DNA of 64,000 nt, from positions 86,740,885-86,804,884 of the forward strand of contig JAMXBB010000007.1 of NCBI GenBank assembly GCA_024138015.1. The letters are read 5' to 3'. The stretch's first letter is position 1; every line of letters begins with the position of its first letter. This DNA is from Lumnitzera littorea (Eukaryota; Streptophyta; Magnoliopsida; Myrtales; Combretaceae). The notes under the pieces are model-generated. The model was not told where the DNA came from, did no database searches, and was given only the letters and a program-made list of their open reading frames with translations. Of this stretch, positions 41,453 to 52,925 are shown piece after piece. The translations under genes and the position numbers were made by a program.

Positions 41453-41498
41453 ATTTGTTAATACTCTTCTCGCTAACTTAAGCATCAAAGGTTCCTCA
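40706..41498 (+). mobile_element. LTR remnant followed by a tRNA-Asp-type primer-site motif
   Basis: The stretch runs from TGTTGATAGG to CCTCA and is followed at once by TTGGCGACGCTATAGGGAG (41499-41517), which resembles the TTGGCGCCGT-type primer binding site of Ty3/gypsy Tat/Athila elements. A TATATAAATAG box (41327-41337) and the GGCTCAAGCCTAAG text fit an LTR. No gag follows, so it is a solo or truncated copy. The 5' boundary is a guess. A (TC)n run at 41402-41450 lies within it. Confidence 0.5.
41402..41450. repeat. (TC)24 microsatellite
   Basis: A 49-base uninterrupted TC run inside the LTR remnant, a little downstream of its TATA-like box. Confidence 0.95.
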
Positions 41499-41518
41499 TT
41501 GGCGACGCTATAGGGAGC

Positions 41519-42154
41519 TTCTTTATAGGCCCACCAACATCCATGGTTGTTGGGCTATAAGGAGTGTACTTAAAAACCACCCCATGATATACCCAATCAC
41601 CATAAGCTAAAACGTCATCTTATATGGTAGATATTAAAGGAAATATGCGCTTATTATTTAACAAACAAAACGTCCAAATATATATGTATATATCACTTTT
41701 GTTTGATGAAACTAAACATTTTTGGCGAGTGTTAGTATAATTGACAAAATGTTGGAAATAATGTAGCAGGTTGAAAGGAAACAAAAATTGAGATATTATA
41801 AATTGTTTTCTTTATACAATTACTTATCCTATGTTGAATTACTATATACAGTGCTTTATCCTAAATGTCTAGCCAACCGTGGAACCTGAATGTACTTTGA
41901 GGAGACTAAGGCTTAGATTTTAACCATCACCAACGCTAGACAAAGACAGCTTGGACAAACGCTTGTGGTACAGTATTGAGCCTGTACTTTCTGATTAAGA
42001 AATTTTGAAAAAAAAGAAAAATAATAATCATTCATATAAAGAAGATTCGTTGAAAGACTCATTTCTGAATTCTTGATAGCCTACATACAATACAAGCTTT
42101 ACTATACCAATTTCTGATGTTAATACAAGAATTTCTCAACATTTGTCGTACACG
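41519..42154. other. Intergenic, 3' side of glycosyltransferase copy 2
   Basis: Apart from the likely 3' UTR of the - strand gene ending at 42155, I see nothing in it. Confidence 0.5.
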
Positions 42155-44849
42155 TCAAAGACTCTCCAACCTAACATTTAACCTTCTCAACCACACCGAA
42201 TGAAGAACCATATGAAACCAATCAAACGGCTTGGCTGGCCGGTGTAACTCGAAATGCCTACGAACCTGAATTAATCTTTCCTGCATATTAACATAATCTT
42301 GATGAGGAATTCTTTGTAATATCGTCTTAATTTCAGGTATTTTCTCGATAGGTACTTGAATCGAAAACTTGCTCCAGTTTAGCACATCATTAAATGGTAA
42401 ACTGTAGTCCTGTTTAATAATAACCGGAACACATCCTGCATAAATCGCTTCGGCAAGTCTTGCACTTGCCACTTCGAATCCACTAGGACACAAGCAGAAC
42501 TTGCTCATCCCGAGCAGTTTGGTATAATTTTGGTCCTTCGGAAGGTATTCATGGACTCGAACATCATCGTCCTTGTCCTTCCAATGTTTCAGCAGTAGCT
42601 GCCTTATGTATCCATGGGATCCTCCTGAGAAAAAGGCTAGGATCGTGCGATTCATCGGCGGTAGGCCTAAGCGAGGGGGACCGAGTTTGCCGACGGGTAA
42701 ATATATTTCCGGCATGGAAACATCTGTTTTTGGTCTAAATCCCTCTGAAACGTTGGCGTTGCAAAGGACTCTGACGAAGTTCTTGTATATCTCATGGTCA
42801 GCAGCGGAAACATCAGGAGCCTGCATTGTTAAGCAAATAATATAAAAATGTAATCAATATACTTTTTCTTTTTCCCTCTTCAATATATGTATAATGTTTC
42901 CCAAATATTGCTAGCAATTATTTGTTATCACGATGACAAATGTACATTTCAATATTACATATTTCTAAAATCTCCTCTGGAGTCTTTTAACTATAGGGAT
43001 TATTGCAAATAATACGAAAACCTATTGGCCAAGTACAATTACCAGCTACACTTTGAAAAGCGTGATTTCATCACTTCATAATTTTTAAAAACGTGTACAA
43101 ATTCTCTAAACCATGACTACAACTATAAAACTATCACTACAGATTTTAGGCTTTGAAATGATTTCAAGGTAAATATATATTTTCAAAATCTACAGTTTGA
43201 AAGTCCAGGAGACCTCTTCGTACTCAACCAATAGTTCCATGCATGTATTTGTGATTTACCCTCGAATTTTTAAAAGCTTATGCATATGCAACATAAATCT
43301 AACCATAATAAGCCTTTGAAAAAAGATTTTAAAACAAATAAGAAACTTTTTAGAGTAAAATGGAGAATTGGCGATTGATTAGGATTACGTGCTTTAAAAA
43401 ATAAATAAGTAAGTTATATTATGTACCCAGTCATGACAAGAAACCATAAAATGGTCAGCTCCAATGCTTCTGTTCCAATAGGGATATCGGTTCCCAACAA
43501 CTGCAATGTAGTCCCTAGCAAATCTTTGTAGTCTTTCTCGAGAGTAATCATGAACCGAAGTGATAGGCTTGTACACGTAGCGAATCACATTGGCAACACT
43601 GAAGGGCAAGTAGAATGCATGTGCCCTATCAGGATGAGTTGCCCTAAAAGGGTTATTTTTGTCCTCCATTTCTTCCATGAACTGTCCCTCCACAGCATAT
43701 ATATCATTCACTGGACCACTGTGGACTAAGGGATGTTCACCTTCCTTGTACGTCCATACCTTGAATCTCTTCACCATCTCTGCATGACTCCTGCACAATT
43801 ACAAGAATCCTTTAGGAAATATTATCAAATAGTGAAATTGGTTAATGTTGAATGATTATAAGTGACCATTTAACAATCCGTTAACATTATCTCTATTTAT
43901 TTAATGGTAAGCATATAATATGATTGAATTGACAGACCATCATATGGAGTCCGGCATGTCCTTAAAATTCTTAGGAGAAACTAGTGAATTCCATTGTGTT
44001 GAAACATATGAATCAGTGTTGGGTTTTAAAACTCAACTGGTGAAAAGCATAGGCATTTCTGTAGATGGAACCCCGAGGTACGAAATTCTCCTCCTTGTCC
44101 GACGTATAGTTTCGAAATCGAACTGCTCTACGAATCGCTGCACGTGCCTTGGCTAGGTCATCTTCAATCATATCCAAACTAGTCTTCTTCTGCTCATCAA
44201 GATCGTTCAGCAAATGAAATGCAATTTATGGTTACTCCAATAGTTCAGACTTATATAATACAGTCATGACAAATTGCATGAGTTACGTTTTGATTTCTAT
44301 TCCGATATAATAAGGATCAAGCATTAATATTAACAAGAACAATAACAGCTTTCAAATAATTTTTTTTCGAAATGATTGGTTCAGGAACGTCCAATTGCTA
44401 GTCCACTTTACGTAGAACGTTGAATTTATGCAGGATTTTGATAAATTGTGTAATCACACATCATTTTAACACTGCAGGTAAGAATTTATCGAATTTTATG
44501 AGAGTCCTGGATTCCATGCCCCACTTAGGTATCCATAGTAAAAAAAAAAAAGGGAAAATAATGAGACACTCACCTTTATGTACTTAGGCTTATATACACT
44601 ACTTTTATACATCGATGTTGAGAGAATCTCATTGATTGGAACATGGGACGATGATGTTGGTGCTCTATTTGCTGCTTGTTTGGTCACTGAATAATTGGAA
44701 GAACCAAAAAAATTAGAGCTGGAAAATTTACCATATGGATTGTATCCACGAAAAGGAGAGTAAAGAAGAGAAATTACAAGAATGACTAGGAAAAGGGGAA
44801 GTACTAAGAATTGTGAATAGACTAAGAATGATTTATTAGAGTCTCCCAT
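42155..44849 (-). CDS. GT47/exostosin-family glycosyltransferase, copy 2, four exons
   Basis: Predicted exons on the - strand are 44849-44574, 44189-44038, 43790-43427 and 42820-42155, giving about 485 residues. Exons 2 and 3 have exactly the same lengths (152 and 364 bases) and phases as in copy 1, and the last-exon proteins look about three-quarters identical by eye. It has the same plan: membrane anchor near residues 14-31 (FLVLPLFLVILVISLLY), Ser-rich stem, exostosin domain with SCHDW, SKFCLCPSG, AIYAGCVPVII and YSLPFNDVLNW. The N-x-S/T sites YWNRS and CNANVS are kept in both copies (CNANIS in copy 1). No stop or frameshift is seen, so both copies look functional. The donor of intron 3 is GTACAT, weaker than the GTAAGT of copy 1. 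Role and substrate are uncertain, as for copy 1; a Golgi cell-wall enzyme is the family expectation. Confidence 0.88.
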
Positions 44850-44897
44850 TGCCTAAAATTATTATTTAGTTAACGTCTTCTACTGTATCTCGGTGCC

Positions 44898-44905
44898 TTT
44901 ATATA
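44898..44905 (-). promoter_or_regulatory. TATA box of glycosyltransferase copy 2
   Basis: TATATAAA on the - strand, about 49 bases upstream of the ATG, at the same place as in copy 1 and with the neighbouring CAACATCA conserved. Confidence 0.65.
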
Positions 44906-45431
44906 TGATGTTGCTTAGATTACAAGTATGGGAATTTTCTTATCTACGTTAGGATCCACATTCTCATGTTTCCTATCATATTTTAATTGTCACGGAAATT
45001 TGGGCATTATTATAGTGACTCAGTTTAGAAGTTTGTGCCAATAGTGGAATGGATATCAACTATCAAAATCACCTTTGTAAATTTTTCTATAAATGATATA
45101 TAGAGTGAGGAATTAAGATTTTTCTAAGAATCTCAGTGTATCATCGGAGTCAAATCAATGAGCCGTAAGTTTACATAAATAAATATACAACTTGGTCCAT
45201 GCAATTATTAAAATTGAGCAATGAAGATGATTTATAATAATAACCAACGTTAGCTAGATATATGATTTGTCAAAAAAAATGAAGCCTGAATATGCATTAT
45301 ATGTCTAGCCAGGAGGAAGTAAGTCATAGTGAATATGTGAAAACTATGGTGACCGTAAAAAGTGGGGTACATTGTATGTTTACCATTCATTATTAAAAAA
45401 AAATTACATAAATATAAGTGAGATAAAATTA

Positions 45432-45722
45432 AGAGAAAATTGTATAAAACTCCCTAAATTTTAACTTAGGTTTGGATTGTCTTCCTAAACTTTTAAATTG
45501 TGGTTTTTTTATCTCTAAATTTTCATAAATTAGCGAAACAACCCCTTAGGTTAAGAATAACTCATAAAGGGTATTTATATACCAAAATCAAAATTTAAAG
45601 GAATTATATGGGTTATTTGCTAATTTATGAAAGTTTAGGAATAAAAAACTACATTTTGAAAATTCAAATGAGGTAAACTACACATAGGTTAAGGTTTATG
45701 GAGATTTTTTGCATTTTTCCCT
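45432..45722. mobile_element. Foldback (long inverted repeat) MITE, about 290 bases
   Basis: The left arm from AGAGAAAATTGTATAAAACT is nearly complementary to the right arm ending GCATTTTTCCCT. The arms are about 100 bases each, with pairs such as CATAAATTAGC against GCTAATTTATG. The centre holds AACAACCCCTTAGGTT. No coding capacity. The transcript of either strand would form a long hairpin, so it is a possible small-RNA source. Confidence 0.75.
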
Positions 45723-46913
45723 AAAATTAAATTCGTAATTATGAATGTTATATCACATTTTGAAAATAAGATATTATAATTTAAAAGAAAATCTTATTTA
45801 TAAGCTGCAATTTAATAAATTGGATATCATTACGAAATCGTATTTAAAAAATACAATTTTAATATCTTATTTATTATTTATGCTAAATGTATGACAAAAA
45901 AGCATCCTTGTGTAGTGGTTGAGGTGTCTATTATAATACATGTGATATTAATACACAATTAATGAAAATTGTATGTAATAAATGTGATATTAATACAAAA
46001 TCTAAATGCGATATTATTACGGTATTTGTGTAATTAATTTAATATAATTGATATTTATTTATTTTTTTGATAAATATGTAAATTTCTCCGAAAAAGTGTC
46101 TCATCATGAGGAAGTGAGCTCCTCATAGTGAAATGGCAAGATCTCTCCATACGGTGAAAAAGGACTCTTAATGCAACGAAAAATCAATAATTTGAAGAAA
46201 TGAGTCGTGATATAGTGAATAGGATTTGTTCCCCCAATGGACCATAGAATTTCTCCGGTCACAAAAATCTCGTATCAAATTTGTTAATAATTCATAAATA
46301 CTCGTACAATTCATGTTGCCTCTTTAATTTACTATAAACCTATTAAAATTTTTTTCCACATTTTTATCTTTCTACAGCTGGATTTTCCATAATAAGTTAA
46401 CTTGTTCTAAAGTGCCGCTGTCGTTATAAATAGCCTGAGTTAATTTCTCGAACATATTTATGGTAAGTGCAATAAGAAAGATTTTATATAATCTCCCAAT
46501 AATTATTCAGATTATTGATAAATATAAGCAATTATAGGTTATGATAAATCATATTTATAAAACATTTTTAGTGATACTAATTATTCAGATTATGACAAAT
46601 ATAAGGAAATGTTAGGTTATGGGCCAAAAATGTTTTACAAATCATATTTATATTTATTTGAATGAAAGAGCTCAATCTTCCTTTTCTCCTTAAATTTATT
46701 GGAATACTTTTTCCGGTGCAACTTAATTACCATTTCAATGTTGTTAATTCACTTATTTCTCCTATTACGACAATATTAGAGTAGCATTTTACAGCACGAC
46801 CTTAAAATATAAAAGCAAAGAGCAATTCAAAGAGTTGCGGATAAATTTTATTTAGTTTTGACTTTAGTTTGTCTATGCTATAACGTAACTTTTTTCTCAC
46901 ATATTTATGGCAT
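45723..46913. other. Non-coding AT-rich stretch
   Basis: I see no gene, clear repeat or regulatory site in it. Confidence 0.5.
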
Positions 46914-47558
46914 GTTCACTTCATGGAATAGAATGAGGAGGGAATAGAATTGGAATTCTATGTAATACATATTACTTTATTTAGTTAGATTTATAAGTAA
47001 TTTAGGAATAGATATATAATATAATTTTAACGACTAAATTATTTTCGGTTTATTTTTTTTCTCAACTAATCATAAAGTAATAGGTGGTGGTAGTGGTAGT
47101 GGTTGGCAATAGTGATTGGTAGCGGTGGTGATGGTACCGACAGTAGCGATAGCGATGGCGATGGCGATGGCGATGGCGATAGTAGCGGTAACGGTGATGA
47201 CAGTTAGTGGTAGTGGCAATAGTGATAATTGTGGAGGTGGTTAGAGTGGTGGCAATAGTGGTGGCTAGAGTGGTGGCAATAGTGGTGGCGGCAATAGTGG
47301 TGGCGGCAGCGATGGTGATGGTGATGACGGTAGTGGCGGTGGTGATGGTGATGGTGATGGTAGGTGGGGATAGCAGCGGCGACAGCAGTGATGGTAATGA
47401 TAAGGAATCGTAATTCTTTAGTTGAATCGAAGAATCCCTATTACTTGATTTCAAATAATAGGAATTTTTATGAAATTGCAATTCTATAACAAAAAATCAA
47501 GTGAACGTGGTAATGGTGAAATAGGGAGGGAATGGAATTCTAATTCCATGAAGTGAAC
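46914..47558. mobile_element. TIR element, about 645 bases, carrying a trinucleotide minisatellite
   Basis: It starts GTTCACTTCATGGAAT and ends ATTCCATGAAGTGAAC, a perfect 16-base inverted terminal repeat, followed inward by more GGAATTCTA-type palindromic text. Such termini are known from plant MITE-like elements. Its centre (47081-47400) is a long imperfect GGT/GAT/GGC array. No transposase is present. A target duplication could not be read with confidence. Confidence 0.7.
47081..47400. repeat. Imperfect trinucleotide minisatellite (GGT/GAT/GGC)
   Basis: About 320 bases of GGTGGTAGT, GATGGCGAT and related triplets. Both strands show open frames here (47207-47413 + and 47062-47481 -), with low-complexity Val/Ala/Met or Thr/His/Arg products. 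They are by-products of the triplet period, not genes. Confidence 0.85.
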
Positions 47559-47649
47559 GTACTTTTATGAAATTAGTCAGAGTGTTATAGATTTAATAAA
47601 ATTAGTTAGGTCATTAGTGAATAAGTTAGAGTATAAGATAATAAGTTTA

Positions 47650-48488
47650 GTTGGTACTTGATTTTTACCCGAACCAAGGCTAAAGAGTGAGGTCCATCAT
47701 GTAGATGAGTTGCGAGTTGGTTAGTCACCCCTACGACCTCTTTGTGAGGCCATGTGTCTGCTCAAGAAACATGCGAGCTGTTAGTGAGCCTATCCTCTAC
47801 AATTTGACTTGCTTGACGAGTCGAATAGCACTCGTCGAAGTAAGTTGCCCTCGATTGTCGAGTTGGCATGCACTAATCGTCTATCTTTGACTCGAAGCTC
47901 AACTCACCCTTGGTCAAACATCAACCGATCCCTTCCTTGGAATTTCGGCCCGGCTTTTGTCTTTAGCGCTTACACTCCACTATAGCTCATTAACGAGCAT
48001 ATGATATCTGTAGTACAGTTAGCACACCAAATACCCTTGCTCTTGCTAGATTACTAAGCTGTAGATTTGGTGGTTTAGTTGGCTACGACATGTCGCCTGC
48101 AATGAAGCTTAGTCTTTATTGTAAAGCATACTATCTGCTGGTAGCCAATACAAGTGAATCCCTAATCACCACTATTTAGGTAACCTACATAAAAGGCGTT
48201 AGGAAGTAAAGGGAGATACTTCTTACTCTTTAAGAACTTTTTCTCTTCTCTTTCTCTCCAAAACAGAAGTTCGACACACACACTAGGTAAGTACAATCCA
48301 TTAGGTCCTTGGTGCTCGTCTCTCCTTTTTTCGATTCTTCTTACTAACTCGAGCGTCAGAGGGCTTTCGTGATCACTCCCACAAGGGGCTTTTTGCAGGT
48401 ATTGAGAAGCAGAAGACAAAACCTAAGCCCACTCTTACTAAGCTCTACATGAGTTAACATATCCTAGTTAGTTTAACCACGATTAACA
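47650..48488 (+). mobile_element. 5' LTR of the outer (nested-into) retroelement
   Basis: The stretch ends with CTAACTCGAGCGTCAGAGG, ...CTTTTTGCAGG... and ...GATTAACA, text typical of Ty3/gypsy LTR 3' regions (GAGCGTCGGAGGG...TTTGCAGG). It is followed by TTTTGGTGCC (48489-48498), a degenerate TTGGCGCC primer-site motif, and then by a gag start at 48522. The left boundary near 47650 is approximate. No matching 3' LTR was recognised in the window. Confidence 0.5.
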
Positions 48489-48521
48489 TTTTGGTGCCTA
48501 CCATTTTAGGCTACCACGACG

Positions 48522-48840
48522 ATGATGGCTAAAAGCAAAAATAATAACTTGCAAGCTTCTTATGTAGAGGATACCAATACCTCCCAACAAGGTGAATCTA
48601 CTATAGCTCCAGTTACTAATTCAACAAATGCTGGAAGAAAATAGAAAATACCATAAATCTACTATAGCTTTGCATAAAGATGTGACATTACTAAAAAATA
48701 TATCTAAAAAACACCCAAATGAGGAGGCAATCGTTGAATCCTCCTTACAGCTAAGCAAAAATGACGACCTACACAACACAGGCCACACGTGTTCGTGTGA
48801 TCGGATTTAGCACGATTACCAACCATGCGAAGACCTATGT
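48522..48840 (+). pseudogene. Outer retroelement gag, part 1 (N-terminal)
   Basis: It opens MMAKSKNNNLQASYVEDTN a few dozen bases after the LTR and primer-site motif, so it sits where gag starts. It soon runs into stops and is then cut off by the inner Ty3/gypsy element. By context, gag resumes at 56150. Confidence 0.5.
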
Positions 48841-49761
48841 TGATAAGGATTACTGAGCAATAACATGCTCTTGAGCTTGAGAACTCGTTTATATGGTTTG
48901 CTAAGTTGTTTGAGGAGAGTTAAACTTTGAAGAGTAATGCATTCTTTAGTCAAACTTATTAGGTTACTTTGCTCTTTACCTTGTCCAAGAGACTGCTGAG
49001 ATGACCAACCTATTACCTAGTCGACCCCTCTATAATACGTTAGTCCAAGGTTAAGCATTGAACCTGCATACTATTGACTTGATACATGGCCGAGGTTGAG
49101 CCGACCTCAATCCCAAGCAAACCAACCGAAGCTGACCTGATAATGGACCACCTCTTGAACCAACCCTTCCTCAATCCAGAACATCTAAGTTGCCGACCTT
49201 GAGCTGACCTATTCAAAACTTGCTTTACTTGACAAACTGCATCATTAGGACTACAAAATGCATAGCTAACATGCACCTTATTTTCCGTATTGTCCTTTGT
49301 AATTGAATATTCCTTTTTTTTGTCTAATTACAACTTTACCCTTATATATTATCCCTTTTTCCTTTCTAATAGGAATCTTTTTTGTAATTTACACTAACTT
49401 GAGACTTACTCGAATTGGGTTTTATAAATACTTGTAAATTGTAATAGCTGCAACGGTGAATGATATTGATATTCGAACATTCCCATCTTGTGTGAGTTAA
49501 GTGATCTTTGCTTACTTTCGACTATTCTTATCTAGAGCATTGAGTGTGGACTAGTGGCGATTGTTCTTCAACCACACTTATGTGTAATATCAATTGCAAC
49601 CTGAGCTTATGTGAGGCATTGGTGTACTATATCTATTATCAGTGTACGAGGACTCTAGTTTAATTAACTATCATTTATCTTTCGGACCGTCTTGAGGTTT
49701 GGAACCACCCATTGGTTACGTGTGATATTGTAGCTCATGTGTTCACCTACGTACCCATACA
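48841..49761 (+). repeat. 5' LTR of the inner Ty3/gypsy element
   Basis: Starts TGATAAGGAT like its partner at 55211 and ends near CATACA, three bases before the primer site. It shares GTTAAACTTTGAAGAG, AATGGACCACCTCTTGAACC and GCTGCAACGGT with the 3' LTR. Confidence 0.8.
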
Positions 49762-49764
49762 TCT

Positions 49765-49776
49765 TGGTATCAAAGC
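49765..49776 (+). other. Primer binding site, initiator tRNA-Met type
   Basis: TGGTATCAAAGC differs by one base from the common plant primer site TGGTATCAGAGC, complementary to the 3' end of initiator tRNA-Met. It lies just past the 5' LTR. Confidence 0.85.
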
Positions 49777-50116
49777 TTGGCTACATTCAAGCAAGTTTCT
49801 GTTACTTGAAAGTTTGAGAGGCTTACTATTACTATAAGAGTGGTTTAGAAATTGCCAGTAGTTGTTGTGAGTGTTTAGTGCTAAAAAGGTCTATTGCTTT
49901 GTTTTCCCCTATTTCTTGTACGCAAAACAAAGTGTAAGTGTTTGTTTGTTTATCATGTGACAGTTGTATTAGCTGTTGGTGTATTCAACGTTGTTTTATT
50001 CTTGATTTAGAAGGAAATTTTGAATAGTGTTTTAGTTGTTAATCCCTTGTAATAGACGATAATGTTCGACTCTAGTGCTTAAGGAACTTTAGGTAACTAA
50101 GAGAGTGGTGCTTAAA

Positions 50117-51200
50117 ATGGCCAAGGTCCATAAGGAAGTTCCACACCCCAGTTTGCGGATGATTGACTGGATAGATTTATTAACCTGGTGGCTAGTCTAG
50201 TAATTGCCATAAATAAAGGTGGATAGTAGGCTAGAAATGGTCCCTATAGAGGATGAGCTAATGAACTACTCGAGAGAGGCAATGGTCGGTATGGCCAAGC
50301 TAATGTCCCAATTTAACCACCTCGAGCTGAAGGAGTAGACAGAGTTGTTAGGCATAGATTAGCATTAGATGAGATCGAAGAAGAAGAGGAAGAAGGTAAT
50401 GAGGAGTATTATGAACTAAAGGAAAGGAATGTTCGAACTCCTAAAGTGGAAGGGTTGCCTTAGTTTTTTTAAGAGTAGTGATGTGGAGGACTACTTGGAC
50501 TGGGTAGATCAAATCGAGAAGCAGTTTAAATACCATGAAGTGCCTGATCATGCTAAGGTTAGATTTGTTATGCTAATGTTTACTAGCTATACTGCTCTTT
50601 GGTGGAAGAACTTATAAGCCACCTGAAGAAGAGAAGGAGAACGTGGCATTAGGAATTGGGATGAAATGAAGAGAGTCATGAGGAGAAGATTTGTTTTGAG
50701 CTACTATTTACAAGATGCGTTCAAGAGGTTACAGGAGTTGAGGCAAGGTGGATTGAGTGTTGATGCTTATGTGAAGAAATTTTAGATGCTAATGATTTGT
50801 TGTGAAGTTGTTAAGCTTGAAAAACGAATTGTATCAAGATTCATTAGTTGGTTGAAGTGCAAGATTGTAGATATTCTGGAGACCATGGACATTGGATCAC
50901 TTGATGAAGCTATTTGAGTTGCTCATAGAATTTAGAGGTGTTGATTAGGGAGATTCAAAGCTCTTATCAGTTGACCTATCACTAGTCAACCTATTTGTAG
51001 CAGGCTTGTGCTATCGGAACCGAGTAAAGTTGCTGAGACTCAACTTGCTTAAGCTATCCTAGTAGAGGAAAAGGAAATCCATAGGAAGTTTGAGAAGGGC
51101 CAGAGCTCAAGAAGGAAGACAAGTGAGACTAAGTGCTTCAAGTGTTTAGGATTTGAACACATGGCTACTTAATGTTTAAACAAAAGAACCATAGTGATCT
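50117..51200 (+). pseudogene. gag of the inner Ty3/gypsy element (capsid and zinc knuckle)
   Basis: The capsid section is clearest at 50429-50617 (DYLDWVDQIEKQFKYH, then ALWWKNL), followed in other frames by RRRFVLSYYLQDAFKRLQEL and SVDAYVKKF, the usual retrotransposon gag pattern. A CCHC zinc knuckle is readable at about 51134-51175 (C-F-K-C, four residues, H, four residues, C) with a stop codon inside it. Several stops and shifts make it non-functional. Confidence 0.8.
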
Positions 51201-51285
51201 GAGGTGAAGCACTAATAATTGAGGTAGACAGTATTGATGAGGAAGTGGAAGAGCCAAAAGAGAACGGACAGACCAAACTGCTCGA

Positions 51286-51335
51286 GGAGGAAGAAGTCAT
51301 CTATAGTGAGGAAGAAGTCATCTATAGTGAGGAAG
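51286..51335 (+). repeat. Tandem 21-base duplication in the gag-protease linker
   Basis: GAGGAAGAAGTCATCTATAG plus T is present twice in a row and begins a third time (GAGGAAG). It keeps frame and repeats an acidic EEEVIYS peptide. This is probably a replication slip. Confidence 0.8.
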
Positions 51336-51399
51336 GTAACTTTATGCCTACTACCCTAGTATTGAGGAGAACAATGAGTGTAAGTCTTGTAAAGTAAAT

Positions 51400-51740
51400 G
51401 GGTCATTGTATGCACTAATTGTTGATAGTGATAGCTGTATTAATGTAGCATCTGCTTTCATGGTCCAACAATTAAGGTTGTTGACTAAGCCCTACCCTAA
51501 ACCTTATAAACTACACTAGCTTAGTGACAAAGGAGCCCTACAAGTAAACAAATAAGTATCTGATCTAATCAATATTGGAAACTATTGAGATGAAGAGCTC
51601 TGTGATGTGTTATCCATGAGTACGTCACATATTCTACTTGGATGAACATGGATGTTTGATCGAAGTGTGATATACGATGGAAGGAAGAACATATGTTCCC
51701 TGGAGTACGAGGACAAGAAGGTGAAGTTGAGCCTTATGAG
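51400..51740 (+). pseudogene. Protease region of the inner Ty3/gypsy element
   Basis: LIVDSDSCINVASAFMV (from about 51418) and, further on, SHILLG followed by MFDR and YDGRKN match the plan of plant Ty3/gypsy aspartic proteases. The active-site region reads D-S-D-S rather than D-[ST]-G or the D-G-G-S I recall from close relatives. Stops are present downstream. Confidence 0.7.
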
Positions 51741-51919
51741 TACTAAACAAGTTAAAAGCATGTAGACTCAATTAAGCTGAGTTTTGAAGAAAGAGGCTTT
51801 GGTGATGACTCGAGTTGAGTTGAAGAGAGAGATGGAGCTTGAAGAGCTGATTTATTTGTTGGTTAGAAGGTTACTTGAGATAAGGGAATTCGATGAAGAG
51901 TTGCTACTTGTCGAGGTGA

Positions 51920-52925
51920 AAACTTCATTGGATGAGTTTGCTGACTTGTTCCCAAGGGAACTAGTTGAAGGTTTACCTCCCTTTCGAGGTATGAACATGC
52001 AATTGACTTATAGCCAGGAGCCATATTGCTGAATAAGCTTACTTGTAAGCTAAACTTTGAATAAGCTGTTAAGCTATAAAGACAGGTAGATGAGCTGTTA
52101 AAGGGAGGGTATGTGCAAGAATCCCTAAGCCCATATGTCATGCTAACCCTATTGGTACCAAAGAAAGATGGGACATGGAGGATGTGTATAGATAGCTAAG
52201 CAATCAATCACATCACCATTAAGTATCGATACCTTATACCAAGGCTTGATGATATATTAGATGAGTTAAATGGAGTAGGAGTATTCTTAAAGATTGATCA
52301 CAAATCAGGATACTGTCATATTCGAATGTGGGAAGAAGATGAGTAGAAGACCACATTTAAGACCTACTATGGATTGTATGAATAGCTTGTGATGCTGTTC
52401 AAACTATCAAATGCATCAAGTATGTTCACGCAACTGATGAACCATGTGCTCCAAGAACTGAGGAAGAAATTTGTGGTGGTATATTTTGATGACATTCTAG
52501 TTTACTACCCTGGCTTAGAGACTTACTGTGAGCACCTCCAAGTAGTCTTTTCAAAACTTTGAGCTGAGAAGCTTTATGCCAACTCGAAGAAATGTGACTT
52601 TTGCCAACCTGAAGTAATTTTTCTGGGATTTATTATGAGTGGTGGTGGCATATGGGTTGATGATAAGAAAATAAGAGTGATTACAGAATGGCCTGTGTCG
52701 ACCTGTTCAGTTGATATGCGAAGCTTCTTCGGCTTAGCATCATTCTATTACCAATTTGTAAGGAATTTCAGTACCATTGTGGCCTTACTCACTAAGCTAT
52801 CAAAGAAACATATTGAGTTCAGGTGGGAAGAGAGAGAACAGAGGGGTTTTGAAGAAGTAAAGAAGAAGCTGATTACAACCCTTGTCTTAGCTTTGCAAGC
52901 TTTGACAAAGTGTTTGAAGTAAAGT
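51920..52925 (+). pseudogene. Reverse transcriptase of the inner Ty3/gypsy element
   Basis: It begins EFADLFPRELVEGLPPFRG and, after a frame change near 52030, continues VPKKDGTWRMCIDS. The catalytic box YFDDILVY is intact at 52482-52505, and SKKCDFC...FLGF and the thumb-connection part FFGLASFYYQFVRNFS (about 52725-52770) follow. At least five in-frame stops replace Arg, Gln, Trp or similar codons, so it is inactive. Confidence 0.88.

Noticed and set aside
47062..47481. 139-codon - strand frame and 68-codon + strand frame
   Set aside because: Both are products of a triplet-period minisatellite; no start context, domain or splice signals.
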